Assembly (NCBI GenBank): GCA_016195715.1
Contig: JACPZA010000002.1
Span: 1 to 43,245, forward strand
From: Candidatus Daviesbacteria bacterium
GTDB lineage: Bacteria > Patescibacteriota > Microgenomatia > Daviesbacterales > UBA10151
Length of the DNA: 43,245 bases
Direction of reading: 5' to 3'
In this document: piece by piece, positions 28,335 through 35,918 of the stretch
Numbering within the stretch: the first letter of the stretch is position 1
Layout of the letters: each line of letters opens with the position of its first letter
Notes under the pieces: model-generated
What the model was told of the DNA's origin: nothing
The model's database searches: none
The model's input: only the letters and a program-made list of their open reading frames with translations
Program-made: the position numbers and the translations under genes

Positions 28335-29537
28335 CTAAATTATTCTAGTTTTTTCTACAGCAGCTTTGTGCCTAAAAGTAACGAAATGATTTATGGTAAA
28401 ATTCCATCCCATTACTGGCGGAATTGTAACTAAAAAGTAAATATTGTAATAAGCAATTTTTAAACCCAAAATACTAGCTACTCCATCACCAAAAAGTATA
28501 TGTAATATTTTAATAATAATTACAGCAATCCCTAATCCTCCTAAGCTTACTAAATTAAATATTCCGAATTTAGAAAAAATATTCCCTGAAGTTTTTCTAT
28601 GTCTAAAAGTCCAATAATTATTAAGTATAAAATTATTTACAATTGCAATCTCTGTTGAGATTGCTTTTGCAGTTGCTGGAGGAATTAATAATTTTGAAAT
28701 AAAAATATTATAGAAAAAAAAGTCAACTACTGTCCCGATCGTACCTACCACACCAAATTTAACCATAGTCTTAGCTCTTCTGGTTAACAAAAACAAAGGG
28801 ATATTAATCCCCATTTTATGTAACCTTATATCCAATGTATAACTAAAAATATCATAAACATAATTTACAATTTTATTTTTGGAATACCCCTCAGCCCTAT
28901 TTTTAAAAATTAAAGGCATCTCTTTATATTTAGCACCAGCCTCTATTGCTTCATGTAAAAATGCAGGCTGAATTATAAAAGTTTTTTCCCTCCAAGGGAG
29001 TTTTTCAAGATTAATTTTTTTAAAAAGTTCCGGAGTAAAAGCCCTAGCAGAATTGGTAAACTCTCTAATATTAAAAGGTCCCATTATTATTCTACAAACA
29101 AAAGATGCACCAGCACTAAAAAGTCTCCTTGATAATGAAAGCATATTTTTACCACCTTTAACAAATCTAGAACCAAGTATTAAGGTATAACCTTCTTCTA
29201 TGCCTTTAACCAATTTAGGTAAAATGACTGCATCAACTTGCCCATCAGCATCAAGTTGAGCAAGTACATCCGGATTTAAATATTTTATTGAATATTGGTG
29301 TCCTTTAATAATTGCAACCCCTAGACCTCTTTCAACACTCAAAAAATGAATTTTAGGATTTTTATCCGCCAATTTTTTAGCGATCTCTCCTGTCCCGTCT
29401 GGAGACTTACTATCAGCAATTAAAAGTTCAATTTTGTATCCTGGTAAATTTTTCTCTTGCTCAAGAACTTCTTTTGCGAACTTCTCAATAATATTTTTTT
29501 CATTATAGGTAGGTAGTAAAACAACTACTTTTTTCAT
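28335..29537 (-). CDS. Bifunctional-architecture protein: GT2 DPM1-like domain fused to GtrA-like membrane domain
   Basis: N-term VVVLLPTYNEKNIIEKFAKEVL...LLIADSKSPDGTGEIAKKLAD...QLDADGQVD; C-term MVKFGVVGTIGTVVDFFFYNIFIS...EIAIVNNFILNNYWTFRHRK...NFTINHFVTFRHK (GtrA). Confidence 0.9.
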   Translation of the reverse strand: MKKVVVLLPTYNEKNIIEKFAKEVLEQEKNLPGYKIELLIADSKSPDGTGEIAKKLADKNPKIHFLSVERGLGVAIIKGHQYSIKYLNPDVLAQLDADGQVDAVILPKLVKGIEEGYTLILGSRFVKGGKNMLSLSRRLFSAGASFVCRIIMGPFNIREFTNSARAFTPELFKKINLEKLPWREKTFIIQPAFLHEAIEAGAKYKEMPLIFKNRAEGYSKNKIVNYVYDIFSYTLDIRLHKMGINIPLFLLTRRAKTMVKFGVVGTIGTVVDFFFYNIFISKLLIPPATAKAISTEIAIVNNFILNNYWTFRHRKTSGNIFSKFGIFNLVSLGGLGIAVIIIKILHILFGDGVASILGLKIAYYNIYFLVTIPPVMGWNFTINHFVTFRHKAAVEKTRII

Positions 29538-29559
29538 AAATACACTTCTCTCTTGCTCG

Positions 29560-29589
29560 ATTGTAGGAGAATATTGAGTTTGTTTGCAA
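29560..29589 (-). promoter_or_regulatory. Putative sigma70-type promoter for the GT2-GtrA gene (-35 TTGCAA, 18 nt, -10 TACAAT)
   Basis: Minus strand TTGCAA-acaaactcaatattctcc-TACAAT, then cgagcaAGAGAGaagtgtattt before ATG. Confidence 0.45.
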
Positions 29590-29652
29590 TAAGCTATTAA
29601 TAAATAATAAGCTTGTAATGGATAATTTGGCTATGACCACTTAGTTCAAACC

Positions 29653-30672
29653 TTATGAGAATTTGGCAAGATCACTATCTACCATTAATTTGATTAATTC
29701 CTGGAATTTAATTTTTGCTTCCCAACCTAAAACTTGTTTTGCTTTTGCAGGATTACCACATAAAGGCCCAGTTTCTAGAGGTCTCATAAAAGCTGGTACC
29801 TCAACAACATGATCTTGCCAATTTAAACCAGCATGGGAAAAAGCTACCTCAACCATTTCCCTTATGGTATGAGTCTCGCCAGTTGCAATAACAAAATCAT
29901 CAGGGTTATCAGTTTGCATAATCAAATAAATTGCCTCTATAAATTCTTTGGCATAACCCCAATCTCTTTTTGGCTCTAAATTTCCCATATGTAATTTCCA
30001 GTCTTTGGTGACAATTGGTTTACCCGCTTCATTTAACGGCGGGTTTTTTACTTTATTTGCTATACAAGCTACAGCTACTGTAACTTTTCTAGTAACATAT
30101 TGTATCCCTCGACGAGGGGATTCATGATTAAATAAAATCCCACATGCTACCCAAAGTTTATCGGTCCCCTCACGGTAAATCCTGGCATTATGATGAGCAA
30201 ATAGTTTAGCTACCCCATAAGGATTGTTTGGAATAAATGGTGTGGTTTCATCTTGGGGCACCACCTTTGGGGCACCATACATTTCAGAGGTAGAGGCTTG
30301 GTAAACTTTAACTTGATGACCTGATTTTTGTAATCTCAAAGCAGCTTCATAAACTCTCAGTGGACCTAAAGCATTTATATCAGATGTATACACTCTTCTT
30401 TTGAACGAATCAGCTGGTGCAGCTTCTGCTCCCAAATTATAAATCTCATCTGGTTTAAACTCAGATAAAGCAGCCTCAATTGATCTTTCATCATCTAAAC
30501 TTCCTCTAAAAAATCTTATCTCTGCTCTTAGGTGTTCAATATTCCCTAAATGACCGGTACTACTCGATCTTGCAAAACCTGCTATCTCATAACCTTTTTC
30601 TAGTAAAAACTCAGCTAGATATGATCCATCTTGTCCTGTAATACCAGTTATAAGTGCTTTTTTTGATACCAT
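29653..30672 (-). CDS. gmd: GDP-mannose 4,6-dehydratase
   Basis: KKALITGITGQDGSYLAEFLLEKGYEIAGFARSSS; YQASTSEMYGAPKVVPQDETTPFIPNNPYGVAKLFAH; GILFNHESPRRG; LEPKRDWGYAKEFIEAI. Confidence 0.92.
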   Translation of the reverse strand: MVSKKALITGITGQDGSYLAEFLLEKGYEIAGFARSSSTGHLGNIEHLRAEIRFFRGSLDDERSIEAALSEFKPDEIYNLGAEAAPADSFKRRVYTSDINALGPLRVYEAALRLQKSGHQVKVYQASTSEMYGAPKVVPQDETTPFIPNNPYGVAKLFAHHNARIYREGTDKLWVACGILFNHESPRRGIQYVTRKVTVAVACIANKVKNPPLNEAGKPIVTKDWKLHMGNLEPKRDWGYAKEFIEAIYLIMQTDNPDDFVIATGETHTIREMVEVAFSHAGLNWQDHVVEVPAFMRPLETGPLCGNPAKAKQVLGWEAKIKFQELIKLMVDSDLAKFS

Positions 30673-30721
30673 TTTGACTTTTCAGGCTGCTTTTTAATTA
30701 ACCCTGAATATTTCCTTTCTT

Positions 30722-31693
30722 TTAAAAACCAAAGGCTTTTTTAATCCCTTCTTTCCAACTAGTTGGTCTAAACCCTAACCTAGCTATTTTTTCAGATTTC
30801 TCACCACCTTTCAAGGGGCGAGTTGCAAGATATGGGTGAGATTTATGAAATTCAACCAAACTGCCTTTTGTTAAAAGCTGTTCTGGATTATCAACTCTTC
30901 TTGCAACTTTTAAAACTTCGCTGGCAAAATCAAAAGGGGTGGTAATTTCAGGAGAAGTTATATGGAAAATTCCAGTTTGACGTTTTTCTAAAAGGGTTAT
31001 TAAAGCCTTAGATAAATCATCAATAAAAGTAGGTGTTAAAGTTTGGTCAGCAAAAATTGGGTAAATAGAATCTTTTTTTCCACTTTTAAAATCATCATAA
31101 AGTGTTAAAAAATTTCTAGCAAAATCTCCTTTATGTGGAAAATTACCTCTGTAAGGATAGGATATCCTTAACATTAAATAATCAATACTTGCCAAAGAAA
31201 CTTGCTTTTCTGCTAAAACTTTAGTCCAGCCATACCAACTTACCTCATTTGGTGAAGTTGCAACGGGGTCCTCTTCACTATATGGACCATTTTTACCGTC
31301 AAACACAAAACCTGTAGATATAAAAATAGGAAATTTTCCTGAAATCACTGCAGCATTAATTATATTTCTTGTTCCAATAACATTTATTCTATATGCTAAA
31401 TTCTCATTTAATTGCTTTTGGTCATTTGGATCACTAGGTCGAGTTTTTTCTATTTCATCAACTGCAGTAGCCCCAGCAAAGTTAATTACATAATTTACTG
31501 GAGAGCTTCTAATTACCTCCAAAACCTCATTACTATTTGTGATATCTAACTTACTAAAACTCTCTAGTTTAGATTCTTTATCAAAACTTCCTCCTGCCCC
31601 CCAAACTTTTATATGAGAAGGCAGTAGCTCCACAAAACGCGAGCCAACTAAAGATCCAGATCCTATTACAAGCAACTTATCTAAATTTGGCAT
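30722..31693 (-). CDS. rfbD: dTDP-4-dehydrorhamnose reductase-like SDR; start at internal ATG 31693 rather than 31747
   Basis: LLVIGSGSLVGSRFVELLPSHIKVWGAGGSFDKE; VINFAGATAVDEIEKTRP; FISTGFVFDGKNGPYSEEDPVATSPNEVSWYGWTKVLAEK; adjacent to rfbB/rfbA. The ORF-track N-terminus overlaps the upstream gene. Confidence 0.82.
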   Translation of the reverse strand: MPNLDKLLVIGSGSLVGSRFVELLPSHIKVWGAGGSFDKESKLESFSKLDITNSNEVLEVIRSSPVNYVINFAGATAVDEIEKTRPSDPNDQKQLNENLAYRINVIGTRNIINAAVISGKFPIFISTGFVFDGKNGPYSEEDPVATSPNEVSWYGWTKVLAEKQVSLASIDYLMLRISYPYRGNFPHKGDFARNFLTLYDDFKSGKKDSIYPIFADQTLTPTFIDDLSKALITLLEKRQTGIFHITSPEITTPFDFASEVLKVARRVDNPEQLLTKGSLVEFHKSHPYLATRPLKGGEKSEKIARLGFRPTSWKEGIKKAFGF

Positions 31694-31694
31694 T

Positions 31695-33080
31695 TCAGGA
31701 AAATTTTTCGGGGTATAAATCTCTAAGCTTTGGATTATTTTTATCACGCTCAGATAAAATTGGATTTTTTACAGGCCAAGAAATATTTAAATCTGGGTCA
31801 TCAAAAGCAACCGCTTTAGTATCTGAACCATCATAATAATCATCCACTAAATAAATATAATGCACCCCTTTATCACCGTTAACACAAATCGAGTTAGCAA
31901 GTCCTTTGGCTATAAACAGAGCTTGATGATTTCTTGCGTCAAATTCAAAAGTTTCCACTTTGGCAAAAGTCTCAGATTCAGGCCTAATATCAACTATCGC
32001 AACAAACGTTTTACCTGTAATCGGATAAACAATCTTATTCCAATTCTCTGCATGAAGTGCCATAATTACATTAGGTAAAGCCTGATATGATTTTTGAGCA
32101 GTCCTATCCGTATTTGGCCTATCCTGTTTTAGAATTTTCCACCACCACTCATTTTGTTTATACCATTCTATAGTTTGAGAAAGCCCTTGATCAAATTCTA
32201 CTTCACTTTTAAAACCCAATGCTCTAATTTTCGAATCATCAATTGCATATCTGAAATCATGTCCTAACCTATGAGGAACATATTGAATATAAGATTCATC
32301 CTTATTTAATAATTTAAGAATTTTTCTAGTCACGTCAATATTTGCAAGCTCAGTTCCAGCAATTAAATATTTTTCACCAACCTTGCCTTTTTTCAAAATT
32401 AAATCTATAGCACTACAATGATCTAACACATAAAGCCACTCTCTGATATTTTCTCCTTGACCCATTAAAGGAACTTTTTTATCTTGTAGCAGATTAGTAA
32501 TAAAGCGCGGGATTAATTTTTCCGGATCATGATATGGACCATAATTATCTGCACAATTTGTAATCGTTATGGGTAAGCCATAAGTAATAAAATAAGCTAA
32601 TACTAGGTGTTCTGCACCAGCTTTTGATGCAGCATAAGGCGAACGGGGGGCAAATTCACTAGATTCATTAAACGGGGGGTCATCTTTTTTAAGTTGTCCA
32701 TATACTTCATCAGTTGAAATATGATGAAATCTTTTAACATTATTTTTTAGTGCTGCATGCAAGAGCACTCCTGTTCCTAAACAATTTGTTTTAATAAAAA
32801 CCGTTGGATCAATAATTGAACGATCAACATGAGTTTCAGCCGCAAAATTAATTACAATATCGACACCATTCATTGCCTCATCAACTATCGATAAATCAGC
32901 GATATCGCCCTTAATAAATTTGTAGTTTGGGTTATTCTCTAGATCCTTTAAGGAAGATAGGTGACCTGCATAAGTTAGAGAGTCTAAGTTAATAATTTGA
33001 TCATCAGGATATTTTTTGAACCAGTAATGAATAAAGTTTGATCCTATAAAGCCTGCTCCACCTGTAACTAGTAACTTCAT
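31695..33080 (-). CDS. rfbB: dTDP-glucose 4,6-dehydratase fused to a truncated RmlC-like (dTDP-4-dehydrorhamnose 3,5-epimerase-like) cupin domain
   Basis: MKLLVTGGAGFIGSNFIHYWFKKYPDDQIINLDSLTYAGHLSSL...FAAETHVDRSI...STDEVYG...YAASKAGAEH (RmlB); C-term VDIRPESETFAKVETFEFDARNHQALFIAKGLANSICVNGDKGVHYIYLVDDYYDGSDTKAVAFDDPDLNISWPVKNPILSERDKNNPKL (RmlC-like). Confidence 0.9.
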   Translation of the reverse strand: MKLLVTGGAGFIGSNFIHYWFKKYPDDQIINLDSLTYAGHLSSLKDLENNPNYKFIKGDIADLSIVDEAMNGVDIVINFAAETHVDRSIIDPTVFIKTNCLGTGVLLHAALKNNVKRFHHISTDEVYGQLKKDDPPFNESSEFAPRSPYAASKAGAEHLVLAYFITYGLPITITNCADNYGPYHDPEKLIPRFITNLLQDKKVPLMGQGENIREWLYVLDHCSAIDLILKKGKVGEKYLIAGTELANIDVTRKILKLLNKDESYIQYVPHRLGHDFRYAIDDSKIRALGFKSEVEFDQGLSQTIEWYKQNEWWWKILKQDRPNTDRTAQKSYQALPNVIMALHAENWNKIVYPITGKTFVAIVDIRPESETFAKVETFEFDARNHQALFIAKGLANSICVNGDKGVHYIYLVDDYYDGSDTKAVAFDDPDLNISWPVKNPILSERDKNNPKLRDLYPEKFS

Positions 33081-33817
33081 TCATTACTCTCCTTTATTTT
33101 TCCTGCCCAAAAATTACTCACATCAAGCAGTGTCTCAAAAGTTCCAGCATCTCTCCAGAAACCCTTTAACTCTTCCCAATGCAAATCATCAGTTTTTAAA
33201 TAAAAATCAATCACTTGGGTAATCTCAAGTTCTCCTCTTCCTGCCCAATCTGGACTGCATTTTTTTATATATTCAAAAACTTTTAAGTCAAAAATATAGA
33301 GTCCCGTAATAGCATAAGAAGATTTGCCATCCTTAGGTTTTTCTACAATTTTAGTAATTTTTTTACTGTCACTAGGATCTAAATAAGCTACTCCAAAACG
33401 CTCTGGGTCTGAAACTTGTTTTAAAAAAACCGTTGCTCCTTTACTAAAAGATTTAATCGCATCAGAAATATCAACATCAGTAGTATTATCTCCTAAAATC
33501 ACCGTTGTTGAATCTCCATCTGCAAAATCTTCAGCCAAAGATAAAGCGTCGGCAATACCTCCATCTGGCTTTTCTTGATAAGCATACTCAAGATGATTTA
33601 CTCCAAGCTCTTTCCCGTTTTTTAAAACCCCCAAAAAATGTCCAACGTGGGGACCGCTGACAACTACTAGGATATCTTTAATTCCTGATTTTACTAAAGT
33701 TTCAACGGGATAAAAAATCATCGGTTTGTTATAAACCGGGAGGAGATGTTTATTAGTAACATGAGTTAGCGGATAAAGTCGCGTCCCCAACCCGCCTGCC
33801 AAGATGACACCTTTCAT
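33077..33817 (-). CDS. rfbA: Glucose-1-phosphate thymidylyltransferase (short form)
   Basis: MKGVILAGGLGTRLYPLTHVTNKHLLPVYNKPMIFYPVETLVKSGIKDILVV; ILGDNTTD; IVEKPKDGKSSYAITGLYIFD. Confidence 0.92.
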   Translation of the reverse strand: MKGVILAGGLGTRLYPLTHVTNKHLLPVYNKPMIFYPVETLVKSGIKDILVVVSGPHVGHFLGVLKNGKELGVNHLEYAYQEKPDGGIADALSLAEDFADGDSTTVILGDNTTDVDISDAIKSFSKGATVFLKQVSDPERFGVAYLDPSDSKKITKIVEKPKDGKSSYAITGLYIFDLKVFEYIKKCSPDWAGRGELEITQVIDFYLKTDDLHWEELKGFWRDAGTFETLLDVSNFWAGKIKESNE

Positions 33818-33830
33818 AAATTTTAAAAAG

Positions 33831-34106
33831 TTAAATACTTTGTCCTTGTAAAATTATTATAACCAAAGCAGCCATGAGAATATACTCAATAATTACTTCT
33901 AATGTCAAACTTTTATCAAAATAATGGTGCAGCATAGCAATAGTTATATAGATAATCGCAGATAACATGACTATATCTATTTGCAAATGGGGACTGTTTT
34001 GTAAAAGAACTACTAAACTTAAAAGCAAGATTGATAAAACAAAATAAAAATAAACTAAAGATTTTTTTATAATTTTTTTATATATCAAAATTTTTAACTC
34101 ACTCAT
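33831..34106 (-). CDS. Small membrane protein with about three TM helices, function unknown
   Basis: Hydrophobic ORF of 91 aa with 4-nt overlap (34103-34106) with the CAP gene; operonic context. Confidence 0.6.
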   Translation of the reverse strand: MSELKILIYKKIIKKSLVYFYFVLSILLLSLVVLLQNSPHLQIDIVMLSAIIYITIAMLHHYFDKSLTLEVIIEYILMAALVIIILQGQSI

Positions 34107-34996
34107 AATATTGATCCTGGCTTCATATTAAGCAATGCACTTGCAGCGATGGAAAGTAGAGCTAAATGCGACAAGTGATAAGAACTAATTCGTACTACAC
34201 CTCGTTTCTTAATTACATAAAAATCAATTATTAGAAGTAGGAAAATAAACCCCAGCAAGACTAACCCCAACTGCTTATTAATAGCAAAAGGATCTATATT
34301 AAGTTTAGGTAAATTTTGTTTGGTAGCAGCTTGAACTTCAGAAATGGGAAGACTTAAGTTAGTTTGGGTTAACTGTTGGTCATTAAGTGTAATTTTTTGA
34401 CCTGCAACATTCACAGTCGGTTTAGTCGCTACTGCCTCAAATGGTGTCCCGAACATCTGTACCACTAAAGTAGTTTTTTGTCCTTTCAAAACTCCATCAG
34501 CTACAGCCATACCAATCTCACTGTAGCGACTATTAACTATATTTTCTTTGTGAGTTGGAGATTCCATCCAAGCATTAACCACATCTGAAGAAGTATAAAA
34601 ATTGCGTGCCAAATTTTCTCCAGCATAAGAAAACTTATAACCCGCTGATAAAATAAAACCCCAAGGATCTTTACCTGATGGTGAATAATGCGCCCAATAA
34701 TCTTCAGTAAACATATTTTGGGCTTTAGCAGCTGCAGCAGCATCAAGTAATGCGTTTTCTTTTAAAGCTGGTAAATTTAATTTAGCCCGCTGTTCATTTG
34801 TATCATTAATTAAATCTATAACATTAATATCTGATGAGATTCCCAAAACTCCTGGTTTAATGTGAGAAAAAACATTAAAACCAACTTGCAAGAATATAAA
34901 GAACAAAACATAAATCAACATTGCTTCCCACGTTAGTAAATGGGCTTTTTGATGAGTTTGGGGGTGTGGCAAAAAGAAATTTCTAAATTTTCTCAT
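34103..34996 (-). CDS. CAP/SCP-domain (CAP superfamily) membrane protein
   Basis: NEQRAKLNLPALKENALLDAAAAAKAQNMFTEDYWAHYSPSGKDPW; GENLARNF; WMESPTHKENIVNSRYSEIGMAV; VVQMFGTP; TM helices at both ends. Confidence 0.9.
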   Translation of the reverse strand: MRKFRNFFLPHPQTHQKAHLLTWEAMLIYVLFFIFLQVGFNVFSHIKPGVLGISSDINVIDLINDTNEQRAKLNLPALKENALLDAAAAAKAQNMFTEDYWAHYSPSGKDPWGFILSAGYKFSYAGENLARNFYTSSDVVNAWMESPTHKENIVNSRYSEIGMAVADGVLKGQKTTLVVQMFGTPFEAVATKPTVNVAGQKITLNDQQLTQTNLSLPISEVQAATKQNLPKLNIDPFAINKQLGLVLLGFIFLLLIIDFYVIKKRGVVRISSYHLSHLALLSIAASALLNMKPGSIL

Positions 34997-35015
34997 TTTT
35001 CAGCTTAATAATAGT

Positions 35016-35321
35016 TTAAGTATATATTAAGTCTGTTTCAATTTCCTTATTATTAACAGGGATCTTTAAAGAAAAAGCCAAAGCATTAGCCACAGCTACA
35101 CCTACTTTTAATCCAGTGAAAGAGCCCGGACCTGTTTCTACCTCTATTGCTTTTAAATCTTTAAATTCTAAACTATTTTTTTTTAAAAGTTTTTGAATTA
35201 AGGGCAAAAGCACTTGTGATCCCCACTCATTCTGATCTGAAAGCTGATCAATAATTTTAGCGTCTTTTTTTAATTTCACTTCAATGCTTTTTTGATCTTT
35301 GGTATTGATATATAAAATCAT
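35016..35321 (-). CDS. tsaB: Very short TsaB-like protein (tRNA t6A biosynthesis), N-terminal region only
   Basis: MILYINTKDQKSIEV...LLPLIQKLLKKNSLEFKDLKAIEVETGPGSFTGLKVGVAVANALAFSLKIPV, the TsaB G-P-G-S-F-T-G-L-(R/K)-x-G motif; only 101 aa. Confidence 0.75.
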   Translation of the reverse strand: MILYINTKDQKSIEVKLKKDAKIIDQLSDQNEWGSQVLLPLIQKLLKKNSLEFKDLKAIEVETGPGSFTGLKVGVAVANALAFSLKIPVNNKEIETDLIYT

Positions 35322-35842
35322 TTCTTATAAATCCTATATTCAACTTCATCTAAAATATTGCCTGATAAATTGGTTTTTTGCATTTCTGCAATAACTTCCC
35401 CTCCTAATGATTCAGCAATTTTTCTACTTGGAATATTTTTCTTGTCCACAGGATATTTTATATATTGATAATTAATGTTTTGATCAGCCCAATCTTTTAA
35501 AGCTGTCAATGCCTCTCTACCATAATGATTCCCATGAGCAGATTTTTTAATCCAGATTTCAAGTTCAGGTCTACCAGACTTGATTTTGTGCAATCCTCCA
35601 CAACCTAAAAACTCACCTGTTTCTTTATTGGTAATAACCTTAACAATATCTTCACCACTTTCATTTTTTCTAATAGCAGAATCAATAAATTCTTCAGTTT
35701 CTTCTTTTCTTTTTGGTGGAGCAGGAAACATATATGTAGTAATTTCAGAAGTGAAGTTAGCAAAAATATCTTTTAAATATTTCCTACTAATTGGCACTAA
35801 TTTTAATCTATCAGAAACTATCTCTAAGCTTTGTAAATTCAT
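35318..35842 (-). CDS. GNAT family N-acetyltransferase (RimJ/RimL-like)
   Basis: LQSLEIVSDRLKLVPISRKYLKDIFANF; GCGGLHKIKSGRPELEIWIKKSAHGNHYGREALTALKDWA; IPSRKIAESLGGEVI. Confidence 0.88.
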   Translation of the reverse strand: MNLQSLEIVSDRLKLVPISRKYLKDIFANFTSEITTYMFPAPPKRKEETEEFIDSAIRKNESGEDIVKVITNKETGEFLGCGGLHKIKSGRPELEIWIKKSAHGNHYGREALTALKDWADQNINYQYIKYPVDKKNIPSRKIAESLGGEVIAEMQKTNLSGNILDEVEYRIYKK

Positions 35843-35848
35843 GCTCAG

Positions 35849-35854
35849 ATTATA
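35849..35854 (-). promoter_or_regulatory. Extended -10 box TGG-TATAAT, 6 nt upstream of GNAT ATG (putative leaderless promoter)
   Basis: Minus-strand sequence ctttggTATAATctgagcATG. Confidence 0.55.
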
Positions 35855-35876
35855 CCAAAGTTTTGATCTTAATCAG

Positions 35877-35905
35877 TTACAAAATAGTTTTTTCTGAGTT
35901 ATTAT
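35877..35905 (+). promoter_or_regulatory. Candidate promoter for macA-like gene (-35 TTACAA, 17 nt, -10 TATTAT)
   Basis: TTACAA-aatagttttttctgagt-TATTAT; -10 ends 13 nt before ATG 35919. Confidence 0.4.
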
Positions 35906-35918
35906 ATAAAGGACCAAA

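Noticed and set aside
30681-30708. TTCAGG...CCTGAA inverted repeat between rfbD and gmd as riboswitch or attenuator
   Set aside because: Six-bp arms with a 16-nt loop and no T-run; easily expected by chance.
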